From: Gluconacetobacter sacchari
Lineage (GTDB): Bacteria; Pseudomonadota; Alphaproteobacteria; Acetobacterales; Acetobacteraceae
Length of the DNA stretch: 64,000 bases
NCBI RefSeq assembly: GCF_014174255.1
Contig: NZ_JABEQJ010000009.1
Location: forward strand, 1 to 64,000
Reading direction: 5' to 3'
The notes beneath the pieces were generated by a model. It ran no database searches and was not told the DNA's origin. It worked only from the letters and a program-made list of their open reading frames with translations. Of this stretch, positions 10,381 to 18,046 are shown one piece after another; position 1 is the first letter of the stretch; each line of letters opens with the position of its first letter. Both the position numbers and the translations under genes were made by a program.

Positions 10381-10415
10381 GGGATGACGCTCCGGCCGCG
10401 ATCTGGCGGCGTATC

Positions 10416-10673
10416 ATGCGCTGCCTGGACGAGAGCCTGATCGACGATCTGGAATTCTGGCTGCGGGTGCGCAATCAGGTCGAGCTTCTGCAACGCCGGC
10501 AGGTCCGCTCGGGGCAGGCCTCGGAAAGCGCGCGGCCGGGCGGGCAGATCGTGCTGGAAGCCTGGCTGAAGAGCGCGCTCGCCACGATGGCGGGCTCGGT
10601 GGTCGATGAGCCGATTCCGGACGAACTGCTGCGCCTGATCGGGGGGGCGGCCTCGTCGGGCAAACCGGAGTGA
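10416..10673 (+). CDS. Small uncharacterised protein with NepR-like C-terminal motif
   Basis: An 85-residue mostly helical, charged protein with no signal peptide or membrane segment. I do not recognise it with confidence. Its C-terminal part, ending EPIPDELLRLIGG after a hydrophobic helix, resembles the C-terminal helix of NepR-type anti-sigma factors of the alphaproteobacterial general stress response. NepR normally sits beside phyR and ecfG, which are absent here. The EPxP-LL pattern is also common by chance in other small regulators. The start at ATG 10416 has no clear ribosome site. It is followed by the rpsU terminator on the other strand. Confidence 0.45.
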   Translation: MRCLDESLIDDLEFWLRVRNQVELLQRRQVRSGQASESARPGGQIVLEAWLKSALATMAGSVVDEPIPDELLRLIGGAASSGKPE

Positions 10674-10699
10674 CGCGATTGCGTCCGCGCGACGGCATG

Positions 10700-10731
10700 A
10701 AAAAAGCCGGCCTCCCGAAGGAGACCGGCTT
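10700..10731 (-). terminator. Intrinsic terminator of rpsU
   Basis: Read on the minus strand this is a 12-bp stem AAGCCGGTCTCC/GGAGGCCGGCTT (one T-G wobble) with a TTCG tetraloop, followed by a run of six T. It is a textbook rho-independent terminator placed 29 bp after the rpsU stop. On the plus strand it has only a short T stretch, so it may also stop the small upstream ORF weakly. Confidence 0.9.
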
Positions 10732-10760
10732 TCTTGCAGGGATCGACGCCCGGGGGCGGA

Positions 10761-10964
10761 TCAGAACCCTTCGCGTTCCAGGCGCTTGCGCTCCATCTTG
10801 CGGGCGCGGCGCACGGCCTCGGCAGCCTCGCGCGCCTTGCGCTCGGAGGGCTTTTCGTAGTGGCGACGCAGCTTCATCTCACGGAAGATGCCTTCACGCT
10901 GCATCTTCTTCTTGAGTGCCTTGAGAGCCTGGTCGACATTATTGTCGCGAACGAGAACCTGCAC
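10761..10964 (-). CDS. rpsU: 30S ribosomal protein S21
   Basis: S21 is a small basic 30S protein that aids initiation complex formation. The 67-residue product begins [20 protein letters not shown], the alphaproteobacterial S21 N-terminus, and continues with [19 protein letters not shown]. The start is GTG at 10964, preceded by the strong ribosome site ACAGGAGTAAG; the open frame extends further upstream but that part has no family similarity. It is monocistronic, has its own terminator, and is divergent from def and the COQ9 gene, an arrangement typical of Rhodospirillales. Confidence 0.97.
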   Translation of the reverse strand: MQVLVRDNNVDQALKALKKKMQREGIFREMKLRRHYEKPSERKAREAAEAVRRARKMERKRLEREGF

Positions 10965-11221
10965 TTGGTCGCTTACTCCTGTTTGTGGCTGCCTTGGGGT
11001 TAACCACGAAAACCATGGATGGGTTACCGCCCAAGGCCCGGCCCTGCATGCGATTCCCGAATGGCGCGGACGTATAACATGGGCTTTGCGCGAAAGACAA
11101 ATCATTCCGCCCGTTTCCCGCCGGCTTCGGGCGGACTATTTTACGGGGCCGCCCCGCGCCGGGCGCGGAGGTGGATGATTGCGGGCGGCGACGCCGGCAG
11201 GACGAAGGATAGGCAGAGACC

Positions 11222-11752
11222 GTGACCTTGCTCAAGATCGCCCGGATGGGCCACCCCGTGCTGCTGCGCCGTGCCGACGCGGTGCCGGACCCGACCGCGC
11301 CGGAGATCGGCCGGCTGATCGACGACATGATCGAGACGATGGAGGACGCGCGCGGCGCCGGGCTGGCGGCGCCGCAGGTCCATGTCTCGCTGCGGCTGTT
11401 CGTCTATCGCGTGCCGGCCGAACGCAGCGCGGGCGCGGACGATCCGCCGCGCGAGACCGATGTGCTGATCAATCCGGTGCTGACGCCGGTGGACGACGAC
11501 ATGATATTGCGGCCCGAGGGATGCCTGTCGATCCCTGGCCTGCGGGGCCTGGTGCCGCGCTATGTGCGGGTGGCCTATGCCGGCCTGGACCGGGCCGGCC
11601 AGGCGGTGGAGGGCGTGGCGACGGGCTTTCTGGCGAACGTGCTCCAGCATGAATACGACCATCTGGATGGTATTCTCTATCCGATGCGGATGACGGATCT
11701 GGGCCAGATGGGCTTCGACGAGGAAATCGCGCGCTACGGGACAAGGGCATGA
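11222..11752 (+). CDS. def: Peptide deformylase
   Basis: Def removes the formyl group from the N-terminal methionine of nascent proteins and is an Fe/Zn enzyme. All three motifs are present: GAGLAAPQV near residues 45-53, EGCLSIPG with metal-binding C101, and QHEYDHLDG with H143, catalytic E144 and H147. Length is 176 aa. The start is GTG 11222 after a GGCAGAG-type ribosome site; no ATG gives a family-like N-terminus. The stop overlaps the next gene by four bases. Many bacteria carry two def genes; this one lies away from fmt, so it may be the second copy. Confidence 0.95.
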   Translation: MTLLKIARMGHPVLLRRADAVPDPTAPEIGRLIDDMIETMEDARGAGLAAPQVHVSLRLFVYRVPAERSAGADDPPRETDVLINPVLTPVDDDMILRPEGCLSIPGLRGLVPRYVRVAYAGLDRAGQAVEGVATGFLANVLQHEYDHLDGILYPMRMTDLGQMGFDEEIARYGTRA

Positions 11753-12420
11753 GCGGCGTGGGGACGATCGCGGGGCTGGCGGGCCGGCTGGCGGCCGGGC
11801 TGGGGGAATGCGCCGGTGCCTGCGCGCCGCGCCGGCCGGAACGCAGCCTGGCACGGGACGAGGCGCTGTGCCGCCTGGGGGCGGTGGCCGGCGCGCGCGG
11901 CTGGGGGATGGACGTGCTGCGCGATGTCGCCGGCCCGGATGCGGACCTGCTGTTTCCCGGCGGCGCCGCCGAACTGGTCGAGGCCTGGTTCGACCTGGCC
12001 GACCGGATCATGATCGAGGCCGCGCGCGGGGTGGAGGACGCGCATCTCGGGCGCCGGGTGCGCGCCGTGATCCTGTTGCGGCTGCGGGCGGTCACCCCGG
12101 ACCGCGACGCGGTGCGCCGGGCGCTGGCGGTTCTGCTGGCGCCGGGCCATGCCGGACTGCTGGCCCGGGTCATGGGCCGGACGGTGGATGCGATCTGGGA
12201 AGCGGCGGGCGACCATGCGAGCGGTCTCACCCGGCAGACCAAGCGGATGAGCCTGGCCGCGATCTATGGGCAGGTGCTGCTGTTCTGGCTGGCGCGCGGC
12301 GATGACGGCGAGGCGGTGGCGGCTTTCCTGGACCGGCGGCTGGCCGGCGTGGTGCGCCTGGGCCGGGCGAAGCAGGCGCTGCTGGCGCGCCTGCGGCCCG
12401 GACGGGCCCGGGCGGCGTGA
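11749..12420 (+). CDS. COQ9-family protein (rpsU-divergent)
   Basis: A 223-residue helical protein of the COQ9/TetR-like fold family, known in alphaproteobacteria as the rpsU-divergently transcribed protein. In mitochondria COQ9 is a lipid-binding partner in ubiquinone synthesis; the same role is only inferred here. Supporting stretches are AVAGARGWGMDVLRDVAG near residues 45-62, DLADRIMIEAARGVEDAHLG near 83-102 and RQTKRMSLAAIYGQVLLFWL near 164-183. It overlaps def by ATGA and the next gene by four bases, so it belongs to a tightly coupled operon. The location opposite rpsU supports the family call. Confidence 0.8.
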   Translation: MSGVGTIAGLAGRLAAGLGECAGACAPRRPERSLARDEALCRLGAVAGARGWGMDVLRDVAGPDADLLFPGGAAELVEAWFDLADRIMIEAARGVEDAHLGRRVRAVILLRLRAVTPDRDAVRRALAVLLAPGHAGLLARVMGRTVDAIWEAAGDHASGLTRQTKRMSLAAIYGQVLLFWLARGDDGEAVAAFLDRRLAGVVRLGRAKQALLARLRPGRARAA

Positions 12421-12956
12421 GCGAACCGAAGGCGCCGACCCGGCGCCCGGGGGCCGGTGCCGGCCTGCTGTTCCTGCGCGAGGAGGAGATGCGGCAGGCG
12501 CAGGAGCTGATGATGCTGGCCTGGCGGGATTTCGGCGGCGTGGTCGATCCGGTGCTGGAATCGCTGGGCCTGGGGCGGGCGCATCATCGGATATTGCAGC
12601 TTGTCGGCCATCATCCGGGGATCGCGGTCGGCGACCTGATCGACCTGCTGGGCATCACCAAGCAGAGCCTGGGCCGGGCGCTGACGGACCTCCAGGAGCG
12701 GGGCTATGTGACGCAGGAGGTCGGCCGGCGCGACCGGCGCCTGCGCCTGCTGTCGCTGACCGAGAGCGGGGCGGCGGTGGAGCGGCGGCTTTTCGATCTG
12801 CAACGGGAAAAATTGATGGGCGTGTATCGCGATGTGGGCGCCGCCGCGATCGACGGGTTTCGCCGCGTCGTGCAGGGTCTTATGGACGAGCGGACGCGCC
12901 GGGTGATCGAGGACGTGGCCGCCGCCGCGGAACGGGCGCATCGTGGCGGGGCATGA
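12417..12956 (+). CDS. MarR-family transcriptional regulator
   Basis: A 179-residue winged-helix regulator. The helix-turn-helix lies near residues 60-100 (HHPGIAVGDLIDLLGITKQ) with a typical wing, VTQEVGRRDRRLRLLSLTESG. It starts at GTG 12417, overlapping the COQ9 stop, and is followed by the response regulator gene. In many Rhodospirillales a MarR gene stands directly before this EnvZ/OmpR-like pair. Its ligand is unknown and no clear operator palindrome is visible, since its own promoter lies inside the operon. Confidence 0.85.
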   Translation: MSEPKAPTRRPGAGAGLLFLREEEMRQAQELMMLAWRDFGGVVDPVLESLGLGRAHHRILQLVGHHPGIAVGDLIDLLGITKQSLGRALTDLQERGYVTQEVGRRDRRLRLLSLTESGAAVERRLFDLQREKLMGVYRDVGAAAIDGFRRVVQGLMDERTRRVIEDVAAAAERAHRGGA

Positions 12957-12993
12957 TGAGGCTGTGCGGACGGTCTCCGAGCCGGGATGGACG

Positions 12994-13743
12994 ATGATGG
13001 GACTGGATGGGCACCAGAGCGGGCAGCAGGGCGGCGTGCGGGACGGATCGGTGGCGGGGGCGCATATCCTGGTGGTGGATGACGATCCGCGCCTGCGTCG
13101 CCTGTTGCAACGCTACCTGACCGAGCATGGGTTCCGCATCAGCGCGGCGTCCTCGGCCGCCGAGGCGCGGCAGGTGCTGGGCTTCATGCAGCCCGACGCG
13201 ATGGTGCTGGACGTGACCATGCCGGGCGAGAACGGGCTGGCGCTGACCCGCGCCCTGCGGCAGGAGGGGCAGGACCTGCCGATCCTGCTGCTGACCGCGC
13301 GCGGCGAGCCCGAGGACCGGATCACCGGGCTGGAGGCGGGGGCCGACGATTACCTGGGCAAGCCGTTCGAGCCCCGCGAGCTGCTGCTGCGGCTGAAGGC
13401 GCATCTGCGCCGGTTCGCCCCGCCCGCGCCGTCGGACAATCTGCGGGTGGTGCGGCTGGGCGCGCTGGAATTCGACCCCGCGCGGGGCCTGCTGTCCGGC
13501 GGCGAAGGCAATGTCCACCTGACGGGGGGCGAGGTCGCGCTGCTGAGCGCGCTGGCGCGCCGCCCCAACGAGGTGCTGGCCCGCGACGAGATCGCGCGCC
13601 TGCTGGACATGGAGGAAATCGGCGAGCGCGCGGTGGACGTGCAGGTGACGCGCCTGCGCCGGCGGATCGAGCCCGACCCGCGCGAGCCGCGCTTTCTCCA
13701 GACCATCCGGGGCAAGGGATATGTGCTGAAGCCGGGCCTGTGA
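12994..13743 (+). CDS. OmpR-type response regulator
   Basis: The protein has an N-terminal receiver with acidic D30/D31, phosphoacceptor D73 in MVLDVTMPG, T101 and K123 (LGKPFEP), followed by an OmpR/PhoB winged-helix DNA-binding domain (VDVQVTRLRRRIEPDP). I use ATG 12994 (249 aa, family-like length); a GTG at 12943 would add 17 residues and overlap marR by 14 bases. The cognate kinase follows 6 bp downstream. The pair resembles OmpR/EnvZ and may sense envelope or osmotic stress, but no target genes are adjacent. Confidence 0.9.
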   Translation: MMGLDGHQSGQQGGVRDGSVAGAHILVVDDDPRLRRLLQRYLTEHGFRISAASSAAEARQVLGFMQPDAMVLDVTMPGENGLALTRALRQEGQDLPILLLTARGEPEDRITGLEAGADDYLGKPFEPRELLLRLKAHLRRFAPPAPSDNLRVVRLGALEFDPARGLLSGGEGNVHLTGGEVALLSALARRPNEVLARDEIARLLDMEEIGERAVDVQVTRLRRRIEPDPREPRFLQTIRGKGYVLKPGL

Positions 13744-13749
13744 CGGCGG

Positions 13750-15150
13750 ATGGGAAGGAGGCTGGCCATGGCGGGTGAGGGGCCCGGGCGGGCGCACTCC
13801 ATGGCGGGGCTGTATCGCCGGATGGACCGGCCGGTGCGCCGGGTTTTGCCGCGCTCGCTGCTGGGGCGGATGCTGCTGATCGTGCTGATCCCGCTGCTGG
13901 TCACGCAGGGCATTTCGCTGGAGCTGTTCTACGGCAATTACCTCAAGGTCGTGTCGCGTCGCATGTCGGGCAGCGTCGCGGCGGATATCGTGCTGACGCT
14001 CGACCTGCTGGCGCGGTACCGTTCGGCCGGCGACCGGGCCTGGGTGATGAACCAGGTGCGCGTGCGCACCCAACTGGACATGGACTGGGAGCCGGGGCGG
14101 CGGCTGGCGCACACCGGCTCGACCCATGTGCTGGGGCCGATGGACGAGGACCTGGCCGACGCGCTGGACGGTTCGATCGGGCGGCCGTTCCAGGTCGACT
14201 GGATCGGCGATCCGCAGACCGTGCATATCCGTGTCCAGATGCCCGATGGCGTGCTGGATGTCGGGGCGCCGCGCAAGCGGCTGTCGGTGGCGCCCATCTG
14301 GCTGTTCGTGGCCTGGGCGGTGGGCAGCACGTTGCTGCTGTTCATCATCGCCAGCCTGTTCATGCGCAACCAGATCCGCGCCATCCGCCGCCTGGCCCGG
14401 GCGGCCGAGCTGTTCGGGCTGGGGCGCGATATCGAGCCGATCCGGCCCGAGGGCGCGCAGGAGGTTCGCAAGGCGGCGGTCGCCTTCAACCGGATGCAGG
14501 AGCGTATTTTCCGCTTCGTGGCCCAGCGGACCGCGGTGCTGGCGGGGGTCTCGCACGATTTGCGGACGCCGCTGACCCGCCTGCGCCTGTCGCTGGCGAT
14601 GATTCCGCAGGCGGGCACGATCGATGCCGCGCAATTCCAGTCCGAAGTGACCGACATGGTCGCCGATATCGCGGAAATGGAACGCATGATCGAAAGCTAC
14701 CTGTCCTTCGCCCGGGGCGAGGGAGCCGAGACGCCGGTGGCGGTCGATGTCGGCCAGTTGCTGGATGAGGTCGCCTCCGCCTTTCGACGGGCGGGCGGAA
14801 CGATCCTGTCCGTCTCGGTGCCCCGGCCGGTCGAGGGCGTCCTGCGGCCGGACGCCATCCGCCGGGTGCTGGACAATCTGTTGCAGAACGCGCGGCGGCA
14901 TGGCGGGCGCGTGGCGCTGAGCGCCAGCCATGACGCGCGCGGGGTGGTGATCTGTGTCGATGACGACGGGCCGGGCATTCCGCGCGACCGGATGGAGGCG
15001 GTCTTCCGGCCGTTCGAGAGTGGCCGGGATGGCGGGAGCGGGCTGGGCCTGACGATCGCGCGCGATATCGTGCGCGCCCATGGCGGGGACATCGCGCTGC
15101 GCCCCAGCCGGCTGGGGGGGCTACAGGTCCGGATCGTTCTGCCCGCCTGA
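13750..15150 (+). CDS. EnvZ-like sensor histidine kinase
   Basis: A 466-residue inner-membrane kinase. It has a first membrane helix near residues 38-58 (LLGRMLLIVLIPLLVTQGIS), a periplasmic sensor domain of about 120 residues, a second helix near 180-200, a HAMP linker, the phosphoacceptor H269 in VSHDLRTPLTRLRL, and a catalytic domain with N box (DNLLQNARRHGG), DDDGPGIP and GGSGLGLTIAR. It ends the def-COQ9-marR-regulator run. An upstream region of about 20 residues may be spurious; alternative starts at 13768 or 13801 are possible. Confidence 0.9.
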   Translation: MGRRLAMAGEGPGRAHSMAGLYRRMDRPVRRVLPRSLLGRMLLIVLIPLLVTQGISLELFYGNYLKVVSRRMSGSVAADIVLTLDLLARYRSAGDRAWVMNQVRVRTQLDMDWEPGRRLAHTGSTHVLGPMDEDLADALDGSIGRPFQVDWIGDPQTVHIRVQMPDGVLDVGAPRKRLSVAPIWLFVAWAVGSTLLLFIIASLFMRNQIRAIRRLARAAELFGLGRDIEPIRPEGAQEVRKAAVAFNRMQERIFRFVAQRTAVLAGVSHDLRTPLTRLRLSLAMIPQAGTIDAAQFQSEVTDMVADIAEMERMIESYLSFARGEGAETPVAVDVGQLLDEVASAFRRAGGTILSVSVPRPVEGVLRPDAIRRVLDNLLQNARRHGGRVALSASHDARGVVICVDDDGPGIPRDRMEAVFRPFESGRDGGSGLGLTIARDIVRAHGGDIALRPSRLGGLQVRIVLPA

Positions 15151-15185
15151 CCGCGTTGCCGCTGGCCCGGCCAGGGGGCGCCGGA

Positions 15186-15749
15186 TCAGGGGAGGCCGTT
15201 GCCCGAGCCGCCATGGCCCGGACCGTTGTTATAGCCCATCGGCCCGGTGCTGCCGCCGAACGTGCTGTTCATGTTGCTCAGCGGGTTGTAGCGGCCGACA
15301 TTGCCCAGGATCTGTTGCAGGATATTGACCGAAGTGCCCGGCGTGGGCGTCGCGCCCGGTGCCATGGAGGTGGGACGGGCGTCGCTCTTGTTCAGGGTCC
15401 GCATCGTGCGCAGCACGCCCTTGTCGTCGAAATTGAGCACCAGCACGTCCTGCGAGCGGATGCTCGGGAAATCCATCGGCGCCGGAACCGTGCGCATGGA
15501 GATGTAGATCCATGTGTTGTCGTCGAACGTCGCGCGGGTGGTGGGCGAGCCCAGCAGGTCCATCGCCTCGGCGCGGGTGCTGACCCCGGGCTTGAGCTGG
15601 CTGTAATCGTCGGCCTCGATCAGCGAGCCGCGATGCGCCGGCGGCGGCGAGAACAGCGCGCAGCCCGACAGCAGCAGGCCGAGTCCCACGACCGCGCAGG
15701 GGAGAAGGCGCCCGATCGGGCGAATGGTCGTGTCCGACGATGACCGCAT
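15186..15749 (-). CDS. bamE: Outer-membrane assembly lipoprotein BamE/SmpA
   Basis: BamE is a small accessory lipoprotein of the BAM complex that inserts outer-membrane beta-barrels. The 187-residue product has a signal peptide with lipobox LLSGC (C30), then the SmpA/OmlA fold: LKPGVSTRAEAMDLLGSPTTRATFDDNTWIY split over residues 52-82 carries the family GxS/LGSP pattern. The C-terminal tail after about residue 125 is long, low complexity and rich in Gly, Asn and Pro, unlike E. coli BamE. It is divergent from yceD, a conserved alphaproteobacterial pairing, and converges with the kinase gene. Confidence 0.88.
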   Translation of the reverse strand: MRSSSDTTIRPIGRLLPCAVVGLGLLLSGCALFSPPPAHRGSLIEADDYSQLKPGVSTRAEAMDLLGSPTTRATFDDNTWIYISMRTVPAPMDFPSIRSQDVLVLNFDDKGVLRTMRTLNKSDARPTSMAPGATPTPGTSVNILQQILGNVGRYNPLSNMNSTFGGSTGPMGYNNGPGHGGSGNGLP

Positions 15750-15898
15750 GGCCTGGGGGGCGTCCTGATCCGGGGATAACTCTTCCGTCCGGTGCCCGAT
15801 TGGGGTGGCGAAGTCAATTCTTCATCGCCATACAGGGAGCGATATCGGTATCGGGCGCGCGAATTGACGGCGCCGCCGCCGGGCGGGAGCAGGACAGG

Positions 15899-16453
15899 AT
15901 GAAGACGGAATTTTCCCGCGGGGTCGCGGTTGGACGAATCGGGGCCGCGGGCCGGGAGATGGACATCGAGGCCGACGCGGCGGAGCGTGCCGCCCTGGCC
16001 CGCCGGTTCGGCCTGCCTGCGATCCATGCCCTGTCATGCCATTATCGCCTGACGCCGGGCCGGCAGGAGCAGGTGCTGGCCGAAGGCTGGCTGGCGGCCG
16101 AGGTGGAGCAGGTCTGCGTCGCGACCGCCGAGCCGTTCGTCAGCATGCTGACCGCGGACTTCGTCGCCCGCTTCGTGCCCGCCGAGCGGTTTCGCGAGGA
16201 CGAGGACCTGGACCCCGAGGCGGTGGACGAGATCCCCTACGAGCACGACACGATCGATGTCGGCGAACTGGCGGCGGAGGAATTGTCGCTGGCGCTGGAT
16301 CCCTATCCGCGCCGCCCGGGGGCCGTGCTGCCCGCCGATGTCGGGTCGGTCGACCTGCCGCCGGCGACCGCCGAGGCGGATGAGGACGCGGCGAAGGAGG
16401 GACGGCCGTCGCCTTTCGCGGCATTGGCCGCGCTGCGCAAGGACGATATATAA
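15899..16453 (+). CDS. YceD/DUF177 family protein
   Basis: A 184-residue acidic protein of the DUF177 (YceD) family, generally found next to rpmF and linked to 23S rRNA/ribosome biogenesis and fatty-acid genes; its exact activity is not settled. Evidence: EMDIEADAAERAALARRF near residues 19-36, the conserved CVATAEPF patch near 69-76, and the acidic AxxEDLDPEAVDEIPYEHDTIDVGELAAEELSLALDPYPR region in the middle. ATG 15899 follows GCAGGACAGG; longer frames upstream lack family similarity. Downstream is rpmF, then plsX-fabH, the classical order. Confidence 0.85.
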   Translation: MKTEFSRGVAVGRIGAAGREMDIEADAAERAALARRFGLPAIHALSCHYRLTPGRQEQVLAEGWLAAEVEQVCVATAEPFVSMLTADFVARFVPAERFREDEDLDPEAVDEIPYEHDTIDVGELAAEELSLALDPYPRRPGAVLPADVGSVDLPPATAEADEDAAKEGRPSPFAALAALRKDDI

Positions 16454-16591
16454 GGCGTGCATGGGGGGCGGCGGTACGAAGATGCCTTGCGAATTCGGTT
16501 TCTACCTGCTAGAGGCGCCCCCTCGTTATCGATAACTGATCGGGTTCCAGCCGGGCCCGGTTAAGATCCCAGATCGGAGGGGCCCGGGCCC

Positions 16592-16795
16592 ATGGCTGTA
16601 CCCAAAAGAAAAACCTCGCCGTCCCGTCGCGGCATGCGCCGCAGCCACGAGGCGCTGACCGTGCAGGCCTATGCCGAATGCGCGAATTGCGGCGAGCTGA
16701 AGCGCCCGCATCATGTGTGCAGCCATTGCGGCCATTATGACGGTCGTGAGGTCGTCGCGGCCGGCAAGACGCTGAAGACCGCCGTCCGGGCCTGA
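16592..16795 (+). CDS. rpmF: 50S ribosomal protein L32
   Basis: A 67-residue basic protein starting [19 protein letters not shown], the L32 signature. It carries two CxxC pairs (C30/C33 and C43/C46), so this is a zinc-binding (C+) form. A strong ribosome site (ATCGGAGGGG) precedes ATG 16592. It stands between yceD and plsX, and a hairpin follows it. Confidence 0.97.
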   Translation: MAVPKRKTSPSRRGMRRSHEALTVQAYAECANCGELKRPHHVCSHCGHYDGREVVAAGKTLKTAVRA

Positions 16796-16831
16796 CCGGC
16801 GGCGCATGGCCGGCGGACGCTGACGTGATAG

Positions 16832-16857
16832 CATGGCCCGTCGGGTGACGGGCCATG
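16832..16857 (+). terminator. Hairpin between rpmF and plsX
   Basis: A perfect 11-bp stem CATGGCCCGTC/GACGGGCCATG with a GGGT loop lies 36 bp after rpmF and 65 bp before plsX. The following CCTTTG is a poor U-tract, so it may act as a partial terminator or stability element that sets rpmF above plsX expression. Confidence 0.5.
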
Positions 16858-16922
16858 GTCCTTTGCGACACGATCTCGCGACGGCCTTGCGAATTTGGTG
16901 TTCACCCGGCAGTAAGGCAGGC

Positions 16923-18020
16923 ATGAGCGAGACAGGTTCCTCTTTTTCCGGGGCAGAGCCCTTCACGCTGGCGGTTGACGGCATGGGGGGGGACGGCGGT
17001 CCGGAAGTTGTGGTGGCCGGCCTGGCGATTGCTGCCGACAGGCACCCCGGCAGCAGGGTTCTGCTGATCGGGGACGAGAGCCGGCTGACAGAGGTCCTGG
17101 CCCGCCATCCGAAGGCGGCGGCGATCTGCACGGTGCGCCCGGCGGGGAGCGCCATCCCCATGGATATGAAGCCGACGGCCGCGCTGCGCGTGCGCGATTC
17201 GTCGATGCGGCTGGCGATGGATGCCGTGGCGCAGGGCGAGGCGCTGGGCGTGGTGTCGGCCGGCAATAGCGGCGCGATGCTGGCGCTGGCCAAGATCGTC
17301 ATCAAGACCCTTCCCGGCGTGTCGCGGCCCGCGATGGCGGCCATCAGCCCGACATTGCGGGGCGATGCCGTGATGCTGGACCTGGGCGCCAATGTCGCGT
17401 GCGATGCACGCAATCTCGTCGAATTCGCGGTGATGGGCGAAGCCTTCGCCAAGGCGGTGCTGGGCCTGCCCGCGCCGACGATCGGCCTGCTGAATGTCGG
17501 GTCGGAGGAAGTGAAGGGCGACGAGAAGCTGCGGCAGGCCGCCGAGATCCTGCGCAACAGCCCGCTTGCGGCGCAGTTCCATGGCTTCGTCGAAGGGCAC
17601 GATATCACCGCCGGCACGACCGACGTGGTGGTGACGGATGGATTTACCGGCAATGTCGCGCTGAAGACGGGCGAGGGGGCGCTGAAGATGGCGTTCGTGC
17701 TGCTGCGCCAGGTCTTCCGCTCGGGCCTGCTGGCCAAGCTGGGTTACCTGCTGGTGCGCCCGGGGCTGGAGCGCATGCGCGAATGGCTGGACCCGCGCCG
17801 CTATAACGGCGCGGTATTCGTCGGCCTCAATGGTGTCGTGGTCAAATCGCATGGCGGGACCGACGCGGAAGGCTTTGCATCGGCGGTGGATGTTGCCATG
17901 GATATGGTGTCGCACCGGTTCAACGAAAGCATACGGGATCAGATCTCCCGGCTGGAGACGCTGGCCGTCATGCGGCCGGGTGTGGAAAAGGAGCAGCCCG
18001 CGGTTGCGGCCGTAAGCTGA
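16923..18020 (+). CDS. plsX: Phosphate acyltransferase PlsX
   Basis: PlsX makes acyl-phosphate from acyl-ACP, the acyl donor for PlsY in phospholipid synthesis. The 365-residue protein starts with the family motif FTLAVDGMGGDGGPEVVV and has AGNSGAML near residues 114-121 and the ALLNVGSEE-like GLLNVGSEEVKGDE near 189-202. ATG 16923 with AAGGCAGG before it is chosen over an upstream ATG at 16833, which lies inside the hairpin. fabH follows after 26 bp, the usual pairing. Confidence 0.97.
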   Translation: MSETGSSFSGAEPFTLAVDGMGGDGGPEVVVAGLAIAADRHPGSRVLLIGDESRLTEVLARHPKAAAICTVRPAGSAIPMDMKPTAALRVRDSSMRLAMDAVAQGEALGVVSAGNSGAMLALAKIVIKTLPGVSRPAMAAISPTLRGDAVMLDLGANVACDARNLVEFAVMGEAFAKAVLGLPAPTIGLLNVGSEEVKGDEKLRQAAEILRNSPLAAQFHGFVEGHDITAGTTDVVVTDGFTGNVALKTGEGALKMAFVLLRQVFRSGLLAKLGYLLVRPGLERMREWLDPRRYNGAVFVGLNGVVVKSHGGTDAEGFASAVDVAMDMVSHRFNESIRDQISRLETLAVMRPGVEKEQPAVAAVS

Positions 18021-18046
18021 CCCGCGCGACGCGTGCCGGGCTTGGA

